Assembly (NCBI GenBank): GCA_947377865.1
Contig: CANCHK010000022.1
Location: forward strand, 1-32,123
Direction of reading: 5' to 3'
Origin: Opitutia bacterium
GTDB taxonomy: Bacteria; Verrucomicrobiota; Verrucomicrobiia; Opitutales; UBA953
DNA: 32,123 nucleotides
The translations under genes were made by a program, and so were the position numbers. Shown one piece after another: positions 7,762-16,239 of this stretch; position 1 is the first letter of the stretch, and each line of letters opens with the position of its first letter. The notes under the pieces are model-generated. The model saw nothing but the letters and a program-made list of their open reading frames with translations, ran no database searches and was not told where the DNA came from.

Positions 7762-8685
7762 TCAGCGGCGGACGGGTTGGGTGAAACGCGAGAGAGCCGG
7801 CGCAGCCATGCGACGGACGAGGGCGGGGAAGTCGAGGCCGACGCAGGAAGCGCTCTTAGGCATCAGGCTGGTTTCGGTCATGCCGGGCATCGTGTTGATC
7901 TCGAGGAAATAGAACTGGCCGTCAGGCTCAAGGAAGACATCCGCGCGGGCGAAATCCCGGCAACCGCACGCGGCGAAGAGCCGGGCAGCGGCCGCGCTAA
8001 TGGCAGCGGTGAGCGCCGGACCCACGGGCGCGGGGAAACGATACTCTGAGGCACCCTTGGTATACTTGGTCTTATAATCATAGACGCCGGTGAGGGCGAC
8101 GATCTCGACGAGCCCCATGGGCCGGCCGTCCAGGAGGCCGATGGACATCTCCCGGCCGCGCAGGCGGCGCTCGGCCATCCACCGGCCGGACGCGGGGATC
8201 TCGGCGAGGGCCTTGGCCACCTCGGCCGGTCCGTCCAGCATGTAGAGACCGACGCTGCTGCCTTGGTCGGAGGGCTTGATGACGATCTGTTCGCCCAAGG
8301 CGGCCACGAGCGCGGCGGCCGTGGGCTTGGCGGCGCCGGCGAAGGCGACCTCGGGGATGGCGGGCACGCCGGCGGCGCGCATGGCGGCCTTGGTCGCGAC
8401 CTTATCCATGCAAAGGCGGTTGGCGGACGACGAGCAGCCGGCGAAGGCGATGCCGCGGGCTTCCATCTCGGCCTGGGCGCGTCCGTCCTCGCCCCAACCC
8501 CCGTGCAAGATGGGCAGGACGACATGTCTGGAGCCATCAAGCCAATCAGGCAAAGCATCGGTCTCGAGCTCGACGAGGCGGGCGCCTGGTAGAACAGAGG
8601 AAACGGCCAGGCCAGATCGCAGTGAGACTTCACGTTCCGAGGAGAGGCCGCCACAGAGGACGATGAGCTCAGGGGACAAGGTCAT
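7762..8685 (-). CDS. ddl: D-alanine--D-alanine ligase
   Basis: A 307-residue ATP-grasp enzyme that joins two D-Ala for the peptidoglycan pentapeptide. Visible are LCGGLSSEREVSLRSG near the N-terminus, HGGWGEDG, the ATP-binding loop KPSDQGSSVGL, and the C-terminal EINTMPGMTETS that ligates magnesium and substrate. Length is normal for the DdlB type. The ATG at 8685 forms an ATGA overlap with the murCB stop and has an AGGA-type ribosome site about 10 bases upstream, so it is preferred over an in-frame ATG at 8700. Ddl is a separate gene here, unlike the MurC-Ddl fusion known from Chlamydia. Confidence 0.96.
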   Translation of the reverse strand: MTLSPELIVLCGGLSSEREVSLRSGLAVSSVLPGARLVELETDALPDWLDGSRHVVLPILHGGWGEDGRAQAEMEARGIAFAGCSSSANRLCMDKVATKAAMRAAGVPAIPEVAFAGAAKPTAAALVAALGEQIVIKPSDQGSSVGLYMLDGPAEVAKALAEIPASGRWMAERRLRGREMSIGLLDGRPMGLVEIVALTGVYDYKTKYTKGASEYRFPAPVGPALTAAISAAAARLFAACGCRDFARADVFLEPDGQFYFLEINTMPGMTETSLMPKSASCVGLDFPALVRRMAAPALSRFTQPVRR

Positions 8686-10958
8686 AGGAGGTCCTTCCAT
8701 TCGCGGCCGAGCGCGACGATCTCCGGCTGGAGTTCGACGCCCTGGCGGGACTTCACCTCGGCACGGACTGTGCGCATGAGTTCGATGAAGTCAGCAGCCT
8801 TGGCATCGCCAGCGTTGACGAGGAAGTTGGCATGCGTGGGCGAGACGGAGATCGGCCCGACGGCGCGGCCCTTGAGCCCGCTGAGGTCGATGAGACGGCC
8901 AGCCTTGTCGCCTTCGGGGTTCTTGAAGACGCAGCCCGCACTAGCCTCGCGAGGCTGGGAGACTCGACGGCGGGCACCCATATCGTCCATCCGCGCGCGG
9001 ATGGCGGCAGGTTCGTCACGGCCGGCGGAGCGGAGCACGGCGGAAAGCACCACCGAGCCGTGCAGCTGCGGGCAATCGCGATAGAGGGCGTCGAAGCTGT
9101 CGCGACGGGCGGCGCGCACCCTGCCCTGCGGCGTCAGCCACTCGATGGATTCGACGATGTCGAAGATCCAGCCGCCCATCGCGCCGGCATTCATGCGCAA
9201 CGAACCGCCGATTGTGCCTGGGATACCTTCCAGAAATTCAAAGCCCTTCCAGCCTTCGCGCGCGGCGAATCCGCAGAGTTCCTTGAGTCGGGTGCCGCCG
9301 CCAACGCGGAAGCGACCTTCGCCGAGGTCGGTGACCGTGCCCCAATGGGCCGCATCGAGATGCAGGATGAGGCCATCGTAGCCTTCGTCAGGGACAAGCA
9401 GGTTGGAACCGCGGCCGAGCGCGAACCAGCGCAGGTCAAGCTCCGCGGCCGCACGAAGCAGGACGACGATATCATCCACGTTCGCCGGCTCGGCATACCA
9501 GCGAGCGGCGCCGCCGAGACCGAGGGTCGTACGACGCGCGAGCGGCTCGTTGGCACGCAGGACGCAGCCTGCGGAAAGTCGACCTGACACGAGGTCGGGC
9601 AAGTCGAGCGAAAGGATGTCGGCACCACGGCGGCGAAGCACCTTGGCGTAGCCTTCGGCGTCGCGTTCGATGTCACCTGCACCCACGAAGGCCACGACCG
9701 TATCAGCACCTTGGGCGAGTCCGTCGAGCACGGCCGGCAAGGCGCAGCGATCTTCGACGAGGCGGTGCGACGAACCATTGACGATGGCGTCGGAGCCGCC
9801 GCCTTCGACGGCGGCTTCGCCCGCAGAGTAGACTGGCAGGACGAGGGCGTGGTCGGCGACGGCGAGCGCGTCGCGGAATTCGCGCGCATACTGGCGCGTA
9901 CGCGTGTGACGGTGCGGCTGGAAGACGACAATGAGCCGGCCCGCGTGCGTCTCACGCACCCACTTGAGTAGCGCGGCAATCTCCGTCGGATGGTGCGCGT
10001 AGTCGGCGAGCACGCGCAATCCAGTGCGCTCGAAGAGCACGTCTTGCCGGCGGCGAATGCCGCGCCAGCGTGCGAGCGGCTCGGCAACGAGGCCACCGGT
10101 GATGAAATGCGTGACCGCGAGCGCCAGCGAGGCGTTGGAACGGTTGAACGTGCCGGCCACCGGCAGATTGAATTGGCCCGCCGGGAAACGTCCTTCGAGC
10201 GAGACGACTGAGGAAGCATGGCCGCCCTGGACGAGACGGAAGGAATAGTCGCCGCCCTCGCCCACCCGGATGACCGGCACCTTGAGCCCGGCCGTTAGGC
10301 GTTCGAGGCGTTCGTTGCCGACCGGAATGACCACCGCGGTGCGCGTGCGTTCGAAGAGCGCACGGAACACGCCCTCGAGCGCGGCTTCGTCGCGATAATA
10401 GTCAGGGTGATCCCAGTCGAGGTTGACCGCCACCGTGACGTCGGGCGAGAACGCGCCGATCGTGCCGTCGCTCTCGTCGACCTCGGCCACGACCCAGGGG
10501 GAGGAAGACGAGGCGCGGGCCGGCGGGAAAGTCGGGTCACGGAAGAGGCCACCGAGCACGTATCCGAAATCGGCTTCTGCGCTGGCGAGCGCGGCGACGA
10601 GCAGGCCGCAGGTGGTCGTCTTGCCGTGACTACCACAGATTGCGACGAAGCGTCGGCTAGCGACGGCTTCGGCCAACAGCTCGCCGCGTCGAAGCGTGCG
10701 GACCTCATGGCGTTCGGCGAGCGCGAGGGCAGCATGACCGGGCTTCACCGCACTGGAGCGTCCGACGACGGAAGGACGGCGGCCGGCGGTCCAGGGATCG
10801 CGGAGCAACGGGATATCGGCGTTGGCGAGCTGTAGCTCCATCGGGCTACCCGTCGAGTCGTCCCAGCCGGAGACGTCCCAGCCCTCCCCTTTCAAATAGA
10901 TGGCGAGCGGACCGACACCCATACCACAGGCGCCGAGCATCCAGGCGGAGGCGCTCAT
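8682..10958 (-). CDS. murCB: MurC-MurB fusion: UDP-MurNAc--L-Ala ligase / UDP-GlcNAc-enolpyruvate reductase
   Basis: A 758-residue fusion. Residues 1 to about 450 are MurC: the N-terminal nucleotide fold GACGMGVGPLA (9-19), the P-loop GSHGKTTT (109-116), EVDESDG (159-165), ADYAHHPTEI (318-327) and QPHRHTRTR (347-355). Residues from about 465 are MurB: the FAD-binding NEPLARRTTLGLGGAA (470-485), GRGSNLLV (515-522), GIPGTIGGSLRMNAGA (578-593) and SAGCVFKNP (673-681). MurB reduces enolpyruvyl-UDP-GlcNAc to UDP-MurNAc, the substrate of MurC, so one chain catalyses two consecutive steps in the cytoplasm. The proton-donor position, Ser229 in E. coli MurB, aligns with Cys676. ATGA overlaps with murG before and ddl after fix both ends. 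No frameshift or stop separates the halves. Confidence 0.95.
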   Translation of the reverse strand: MSASAWMLGACGMGVGPLAIYLKGEGWDVSGWDDSTGSPMELQLANADIPLLRDPWTAGRRPSVVGRSSAVKPGHAALALAERHEVRTLRRGELLAEAVASRRFVAICGSHGKTTTCGLLVAALASAEADFGYVLGGLFRDPTFPPARASSSSPWVVAEVDESDGTIGAFSPDVTVAVNLDWDHPDYYRDEAALEGVFRALFERTRTAVVIPVGNERLERLTAGLKVPVIRVGEGGDYSFRLVQGGHASSVVSLEGRFPAGQFNLPVAGTFNRSNASLALAVTHFITGGLVAEPLARWRGIRRRQDVLFERTGLRVLADYAHHPTEIAALLKWVRETHAGRLIVVFQPHRHTRTRQYAREFRDALAVADHALVLPVYSAGEAAVEGGGSDAIVNGSSHRLVEDRCALPAVLDGLAQGADTVVAFVGAGDIERDAEGYAKVLRRRGADILSLDLPDLVSGRLSAGCVLRANEPLARRTTLGLGGAARWYAEPANVDDIVVLLRAAAELDLRWFALGRGSNLLVPDEGYDGLILHLDAAHWGTVTDLGEGRFRVGGGTRLKELCGFAAREGWKGFEFLEGIPGTIGGSLRMNAGAMGGWIFDIVESIEWLTPQGRVRAARRDSFDALYRDCPQLHGSVVLSAVLRSAGRDEPAAIRARMDDMGARRRVSQPREASAGCVFKNPEGDKAGRLIDLSGLKGRAVGPISVSPTHANFLVNAGDAKAADFIELMRTVRAEVKSRQGVELQPEIVALGREWKDLL

Positions 10959-12043
10959 ACGGCGGCGAGCCGGCGGCGGCCGGCGAGCGCAATGGTTTCG
11001 TGGGCAAGTTCTTCCCAGCGGTTAGCAGCATCAGCCAAGGCCAATGCATCACGCATCACTGAGAGCGCGGCGGAGTCGGCAAGACGGGCGAAGACGACAG
11101 ACGAGAGCCGAGGGAGCTCTGATTCGAATAATAGGACGGCAGCGCCGCACTGCTCGGACTGACGGGCATTAGCGGTCTGATGATCATCGGCCGAACGGGG
11201 ATAAGGGACGAGCACCGCCGGCGTGCGGCAGACAGCCAGCTCGGCGAGCGTGCCGGCGCCGGCGCGCGTGACCGCAAGGTCGGCGGCGGAATAGGCCATC
11301 TCCATCTGATGACAGAATGGGACAAACTTTACCCATGAATCGGGGGAGCGGATCTCATCCTCACGTCCGCCTGGGCCGGTGAGGCAGAGTACATGCACCC
11401 CGCGGATGGCAAACTCTTCGAGATTATCCTCCACCCAGCGGTTGAGCGCCGTCGCGCCTTGGCTGCCTCCGGTGACGAGCACCAGCCGGCCCGTTGGCGG
11501 CAGGCCGAGCGCACGGCGGGCGGCGTCGCGCGCCTGCGGACGGATTTCGGCGCGCACGGGATACCCGGAGTCATGTTGACGCTCCGCGGAAAGACCGGGG
11601 ATTCGCACGCCGGCGGGCAGGTGAATCGAGTCAGCGAAACGCGCAATCAAGCGGACGGCCTTGCCGGGCTTGCGGTTGGCTTCATGCACCAGCACCGGGA
11701 TGCCGCACAAGCGGCAGGCCAGCGAAGGACCGAGGCTCATGAAGCCGCCGAAGCAAACTAAAGCGTCCGGACGGAAGCGGCGGAGCAGGCGCCAAGACGA
11801 CCAGACCGCACCGAGCAGCGCGGGAAAGAAAAGGAGCTTCGCGACGAGACCCGGGCCGAAGCCTCGTCCCTTGCCTGACACGAAGTTCAGGCGAGGGTAG
11901 TTAGAAGTCATCCGCGCGTCGACGACCTTGCTGCTGACGATCAGCAAGCACTCATGTCCGTCGTCCGTGAGCCGCTGGGCGAGGGCGATACCCGGGGCGA
12001 GATGGCCACCGGTCCCGCCGCACGCGAGCAGCACGCGGCTCAT
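10955..12043 (-). CDS. murG: MurG, lipid II-forming GlcNAc transferase
   Basis: A 362-residue GT-B glycosyltransferase that adds GlcNAc to lipid I at the inner face of the cytoplasmic membrane. Motifs are GGTGGH near the N-terminus (9-14), FGGFMSLGP (98-106), VHEANRKPGKA (119-129), GGSQGA (192-197) and, in the C-terminal domain, SAADLAVTRAGAGTLAEL, which binds the UDP-sugar. Length is typical. Both ends are fixed by ATGA overlaps with ftsW and murC. The order ftsW-murG-murC is the common dcw order. Confidence 0.97.
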   Translation of the reverse strand: MSRVLLACGGTGGHLAPGIALAQRLTDDGHECLLIVSSKVVDARMTSNYPRLNFVSGKGRGFGPGLVAKLLFFPALLGAVWSSWRLLRRFRPDALVCFGGFMSLGPSLACRLCGIPVLVHEANRKPGKAVRLIARFADSIHLPAGVRIPGLSAERQHDSGYPVRAEIRPQARDAARRALGLPPTGRLVLVTGGSQGATALNRWVEDNLEEFAIRGVHVLCLTGPGGREDEIRSPDSWVKFVPFCHQMEMAYSAADLAVTRAGAGTLAELAVCRTPAVLVPYPRSADDHQTANARQSEQCGAAVLLFESELPRLSSVVFARLADSAALSVMRDALALADAANRWEELAHETIALAGRRRLAAV

Positions 12044-13254
12044 GCGCGCGCCTCCTTTGCCACGAAAGCCGGACGGGCCGATTCGCGGATGCAGTTGAGG
12101 ACGAGGCCGACCATGCAGCCCATGATGACGAGATTGGTACCGCCGTAGCTGATGAACGGCAGCGAGATGCCCTTGGTCGGCAGCAGGCCCGTGACGACTC
12201 CCATATTAATGAGCGCCTGCAGGACGAGGAAGAGCGTGGCGCCGAGGCAAATATTGAAGCGATAGAGGTCCGACGAGTAGCGCATGGCGCGATAGGCGCA
12301 CCAGAAGATCCCGAGGTAAACCAAGGCCACGAGCGTGGTTGCGACTAGACCGTATTCTTCACCGATAACCGAGAATACGAAGTCCGTGTGGGCCTCAGGG
12401 AGGTAGGCTCGGCCTTGGATTCCATTGGCAGCCCCCTTACCCGTTAGACCGCCCACACCGAAGGCCACCATGCCTTCGAAGAGCTGATAGGCCTCGTCCC
12501 CACGCTTCTCCCAAGGTTCAAGGAATGAAGTGAAGCGGCGCAGTCGATTTGGCCAGTTGAGGATGAGGATAGTGAACCCGCTGAGTCCGATCAGGAAGGT
12601 CGGGACCACATACGCCCAGCGCACTCCCGAGACGAGCATCATGATGCCACCCACCGCGCAGCAGAGGAGAATCGTGCCGAGGTCAGGGCCGAGCGCAATA
12701 AAACCGGCAATCAGCAGCAGGATGCCGACGGGCTTCACGAAGCCTTCTCGGCAGTCAATCCAGCCGCGCCGGGTGAATATATAGGGTTCACGAGAGCTCA
12801 GCTGGTAGATCGTGAACTTGTTCGGCAACGTATGGCGCTGCATGCGCGCAAGGAAATCGGAAAGCACGACCACCAGGGCGAGCTTACCGAGGTCCGACGC
12901 CTGCAGGCGGAAGAAACCGAAGTCGATCCAGCGCCAAGAGCCGTTGACTGAGACCCCGATATGCGGGATGCGCGCGAGGAGCATCGCCGTGCAGGCGCCA
13001 CCGAGAATCCACCAGCGCCATTCACGGGCTTTGTCGAGGTTGATGCGGAAGAAGGCGAAGCCAGCGACGAAGGCGATCGGCACGTAGGCGAGCTGGCGAT
13101 AGAACGCCGCGGTGCGGTTGCTCGACGAGAGCGAAATGCCCGCGCTGTATTGCACCACCAACCCGAACACCGCGAGGGATAAGGCGAGCAGCAGGATACC
13201 CAAGGAGTACCCACCCAGGGCTCCCGGACTTTCCTGCTGCTGCTTAATGACCAT
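12040..13254 (-). CDS. ftsW: FtsW, septal peptidoglycan glycosyltransferase (SEDS family)
   Basis: A 404-residue polytopic membrane protein (about ten helices) that polymerises lipid II together with FtsI. Signature segments are GVSVNGSWRWID (100-111), LGPDLGT (188-194), the PEAHTDFVF block (286-294) with the likely catalytic Asp291, and LPFISYGG near the C-terminus (365-372). The loop at about 138-170 between two transmembrane helices is roughly 20 residues longer than in E. coli FtsW. Position beside murG, with murD and ftsI in the same run, favours FtsW over RodA. The ATG at 13254 lies 21 bases after the LysM gene; the stop overlaps murG. Confidence 0.95.
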   Translation of the reverse strand: MVIKQQQESPGALGGYSLGILLLALSLAVFGLVVQYSAGISLSSSNRTAAFYRQLAYVPIAFVAGFAFFRINLDKAREWRWWILGGACTAMLLARIPHIGVSVNGSWRWIDFGFFRLQASDLGKLALVVVLSDFLARMQRHTLPNKFTIYQLSSREPYIFTRRGWIDCREGFVKPVGILLLIAGFIALGPDLGTILLCCAVGGIMMLVSGVRWAYVVPTFLIGLSGFTILILNWPNRLRRFTSFLEPWEKRGDEAYQLFEGMVAFGVGGLTGKGAANGIQGRAYLPEAHTDFVFSVIGEEYGLVATTLVALVYLGIFWCAYRAMRYSSDLYRFNICLGATLFLVLQALINMGVVTGLLPTKGISLPFISYGGTNLVIMGCMVGLVLNCIRESARPAFVAKEARA

Positions 13255-13275
13255 GACGCGGCGGTTGAAATGAGC

Positions 13276-13818
13276 TTACTTCTTGTCCGCAGGAGCCGGC
13301 GCAGCTTCGGCCGCCTTGGTGCCAGTGAGGGGCACGAGCTTGAGCGGAGCGAAGGTCGGCGCAGGAGCCGCAGGTGCCGGCGTCGAGGACTTCGTGGGGG
13401 TCGCCGCGGACTTCGTGCCGGCCTTTGTAGGAGCCTTGGATGCGGCCGGGATGGTCAGTACCTGACCCGGCTTGAGGTCGGCATTAAGGCTGAGTTTATT
13501 GGCCTTGGCGAGGTCGGCACGGGCGACCTTCTCGCTCGCGGCGATGCTCATGAGGGTCTCACCCTTCACCACCGTGCGCTTAGCACCGGCGCCGACGGGG
13601 CCGACGGGAGTGAGCTTAACAGGGGCGGGCGTCGGAATACGGTCGACGACCGGGACAGGTACGACGGCCGTGGCGGAACGCGCGCCAGCCGAGTAGGCGG
13701 CGAGGTCGCCGGGCTGTTCGAAGCCGCTAGTGCTTCGGCAGCCGTTGACGCCGACGAGGACGGCGATGACGCAGAGGTGCAGAAGCACGACGGCAGTAAC
13801 AGTAATGATGGGACGCAT
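13276..13818 (-). CDS. LysM-domain exported protein inside the dcw cluster
   Basis: A 180-residue protein. The N-terminus has a hydrophobic segment (about 4-24) ending VNGC, so it may be a lipoprotein with Cys27 modified, though the lipobox is weak (V-N-G-C); otherwise it is a membrane anchor. A Pro/Val-rich linker leads to one LysM domain at about residues 80-124 (TVVKGETLMSIAAS ... LKPGQVLTIP), a peptidoglycan-binding module. The C-terminus is a low-complexity Ala/Pro/Lys/Thr tail. Residues 27-180 are predicted to lie outside the cytoplasmic membrane. It sits between murD (36-base gap) and ftsW (21-base gap), unlike most neighbours, which overlap. A role in septal wall binding or remodelling is inference from context. 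Confidence 0.82.
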   Translation of the reverse strand: MRPIITVTAVVLLHLCVIAVLVGVNGCRSTSGFEQPGDLAAYSAGARSATAVVPVPVVDRIPTPAPVKLTPVGPVGAGAKRTVVKGETLMSIAASEKVARADLAKANKLSLNADLKPGQVLTIPAASKAPTKAGTKSAATPTKSSTPAPAAPAPTFAPLKLVPLTGTKAAEAAPAPADKK

Positions 13819-13854
13819 GGTGGTGGGACTGGGTTGGGTGGGTGGGTTGGAAAA

Positions 13855-15129
13855 TTAGACGCGATTAGCGAGGGCGGACGCGGCACGTTCGAAAATGAGG
13901 CCACGTTCGGCGTAGCCGCGAAACTGGTCGAAGCTCGAGAAGCCCGGACTCAGGAGGATGACCGAAGGAGCGTGCGCATCCTTGGCGGCCGCGACGACGG
14001 CGTCCTGCAGGGAGGGATAGCATCGGGCCGGCTTGCCCAGCTCGTCGAAATGACGCTTCAACTCGTCGGCGGTCTCGCCGATGAGGTAGGCGGATTCAAT
14101 CAGCGGGGCGATGTTGCGTACGAAGCGGGCGAGGTCGCCGCCCTTCCACTTCCCTCCCCCGATCCAGCGGACCGGGACGCTGAACTGCGAGAGCGCGGCC
14201 TGCACGGCATGGAAATTAGTGCCCTTCGAATCGTTCCAGAACTCAACGCCCTTATTCTCCGCGACCTTGCGGAGCCGATGGGGCGGGACGCGGAATAGTC
14301 GGGCGGCTTCCTCGAGGTGACGCATCGGGATGCCGCGCGCTTGCCAATACTTGCAAAGGATGGCCCAGTTCTCGCGCTGCGGCCAGGAATCAAAGACGGA
14401 ACCTGCGGGCACCGTCTCGGCAACCTCGGCGCGCGTGGCGATAATCGCCTCCGCCGGAAGCTCGATGCCGAACTCGCGGGCGGAGGACACAACGGATTCG
14501 CCGACGACGAGGATGCCTCCGGGCATCATGCGTTCGATCAGCCGAAACTTCGCACGGAAATAGCTCTCAAGGTCACCATGACGGTCAAGGTGATCCTCGT
14601 CAAAATTTGTCCAGAGCACCGCCTCGGGCGTGAAGTGGCGGAGATCCTCCGCCTGGAAGGAGCTGACCTCAACGATGGCGACGAACGAACCGTTCGAGAC
14701 CGTACGGTGGAGCGACGTCAGTGGCAGGCCGACGTTGCCGCAGGCGATAGCGTCGAGTCCGGAACGCTTAAAGGCGAAAGAAAGGAACTCCGTGATAGTC
14801 GTCTTGCCGTTGGTGCCGGTGATGGCGATCGCCGGTCCGGTCCAGAGCAGCGCGCCGAAATCCAGCTCAGTGAGGCAATGTAAGCCAGCGCGGCGTGCGG
14901 CGAGGATCCACGGGTGCGACTGCGCAAAGCCAGGACTATACACTAGAAGATCGTGACGCGCGGCCTCCTCCGGACCGAACTGCCGGTTCTCCCCACGTTC
15001 GTCATAGATGACCGAAGCGAAGCCGGCCGAAGCGAGAGATTCCGCGACAGAACGCCCGCTCACGCCCTCGCCGAAGACGGCGGCGGGCCGGGTGAGCCGG
15101 CGTCGGAGGGATTCGGGGAACTCGCTCAT
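13855..15129 (-). CDS. murD: MurD, UDP-MurNAc-L-Ala--D-Glu ligase
   Basis: A 424-residue cytoplasmic Mur ligase that adds D-glutamate. The N-terminal Rossmann-like part contains VFGEGVSGRS (18-27), the ATP loop GTNGKTT (105-111), and GNVGLPL slightly further on. The middle domain has EVSSFQAEDL and NFDEDHLDRHG, and the C-terminal part NDSKGTN and GGGKWKGGD, all characteristic of MurD. The start at 15129 is chosen for its ATGA overlap with mraY; an in-frame start at 15165 would run 36 bases further into mraY. A 36-base gap separates it from the LysM gene. Confidence 0.96.
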   Translation of the reverse strand: MSEFPESLRRRLTRPAAVFGEGVSGRSVAESLASAGFASVIYDERGENRQFGPEEAARHDLLVYSPGFAQSHPWILAARRAGLHCLTELDFGALLWTGPAIAITGTNGKTTITEFLSFAFKRSGLDAIACGNVGLPLTSLHRTVSNGSFVAIVEVSSFQAEDLRHFTPEAVLWTNFDEDHLDRHGDLESYFRAKFRLIERMMPGGILVVGESVVSSAREFGIELPAEAIIATRAEVAETVPAGSVFDSWPQRENWAILCKYWQARGIPMRHLEEAARLFRVPPHRLRKVAENKGVEFWNDSKGTNFHAVQAALSQFSVPVRWIGGGKWKGGDLARFVRNIAPLIESAYLIGETADELKRHFDELGKPARCYPSLQDAVVAAAKDAHAPSVILLSPGFSSFDQFRGYAERGLIFERAASALANRV

Positions 15130-16238
15130 CGGAGCTTCAGGGAGAGCAGGCCGAGGAGGCCGCACAGAAGGGAGAGAATCCAGAAGCGGGCCACGACCTT
15201 GGTTGCGGGCCAGCCCTTCTTTTGGAAATGGTGATGGATGGGCGTCATCAGGAACAGGCGCTGTCCGCCTGTCCGCTTGAAGTAGGCCACTTGGAGGATG
15301 ACCGAAGCCGCCTCGACAACGAACACGCCGCCGACAATCGCGAGGAGGAACGGCTGGTGCATCAGGCAGGCCACCGCACCGAGGCCGCCGCCGATTCCAA
15401 GCGCTCCTACGTCGCCCATATAGATTTCGGCCGGAGCAGCGTTATGCCAGAGGAAGACTAGGCTCCCGCCGACGAGGGCGGAGCAGAAGACCGCGAGCTC
15501 GCCCGCCCCTGGGACATAGCTGATGCGGAGGTAGGTCGCGAACTCATGGTGACCCGCGAGATAAGCGACCGCGCCGAGAATCGTAGTAGTGATGAGCACG
15601 CAGCCAATGGCGAGACCGTCGAGGCCGTCGGTGAGGTTGACCGCGTTGGAACAGCCAACGCAGACAAGGACGAAGAACGCGCCGGCGATGCCGAGGCAGG
15701 CGAGGAACGGCCAGCCGAGCGACTTCGCTGACCAGAGCGGCCCATTAAGCACGGGTAACCAAATCTCACAAAGGCTATCGCGGTAGGCCGGATCGAGCAG
15801 GACGATGCCGAAGGCGATCAGTGCGACGAGCCCCTGCCCCGCCAGCTTCATGCGCGCGGAAATACCATCGGAACTTCCACTACGGACCTTCAGCCAGTCA
15901 TCATAGAGGCCGACGAGTCCCATACCAATCAGGCACCAGAGCGCGGCGAGTACGAGAACGTTGAGTCGGGCCCAGAGGAGTACCGAGGGGATCATTGCCA
16001 CGGCGATGATAAGGCCGCCCATCGTCGGGACCTTGCCGCCTTCCTTGGCGAGCTCACCCATCAGTTTGGCCGAGCGCTCGGGCTGGCGCAGGCGGGCGAG
16101 CATGGCGATGAGCCGCCCAGAGAAAAGCATGCCCAGCAGCAAGGCCGTCACGCCGGCCAGGATTGCACGGACGGAGATATACTCAAAGAGACGGAAAGGC
16201 CCCCAAGTGTGGACGAGTTCGCTGAGACGGTAAAGCAT
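15126..16238 (-). CDS. mraY: MraY, phospho-MurNAc-pentapeptide translocase
   Basis: A 370-residue integral membrane enzyme with about ten helices that transfers phospho-MurNAc-pentapeptide to undecaprenyl phosphate, giving lipid I. Motifs are KVPTMGG (69-75), GLYDDWLKV with the paired aspartates (Asp113, Asp114), NLTDGLDGLAIG (201-212) and the histidine cluster PIHHHFQKKGW (333-343). Length is slightly above E. coli (360). The start is 1 base after the murF stop and the end overlaps murD by ATGA. Confidence 0.97.
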   Translation of the reverse strand: MLYRLSELVHTWGPFRLFEYISVRAILAGVTALLLGMLFSGRLIAMLARLRQPERSAKLMGELAKEGGKVPTMGGLIIAVAMIPSVLLWARLNVLVLAALWCLIGMGLVGLYDDWLKVRSGSSDGISARMKLAGQGLVALIAFGIVLLDPAYRDSLCEIWLPVLNGPLWSAKSLGWPFLACLGIAGAFFVLVCVGCSNAVNLTDGLDGLAIGCVLITTTILGAVAYLAGHHEFATYLRISYVPGAGELAVFCSALVGGSLVFLWHNAAPAEIYMGDVGALGIGGGLGAVACLMHQPFLLAIVGGVFVVEAASVILQVAYFKRTGGQRLFLMTPIHHHFQKKGWPATKVVARFWILSLLCGLLGLLSLKLR

Positions 16239-16239
16239 C

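Noticed and set aside
9191-10219. 342-residue Ser/Arg-rich frame on the minus strand
   Set aside because: It lies in a different frame of the murCB fusion, which has full motif support.
13270-14298. 342-residue Gly/Arg-rich open frame on the plus strand
   Set aside because: It is antisense to the LysM gene and murD, and low complexity arises from the Ala/Pro-rich tail read backwards.
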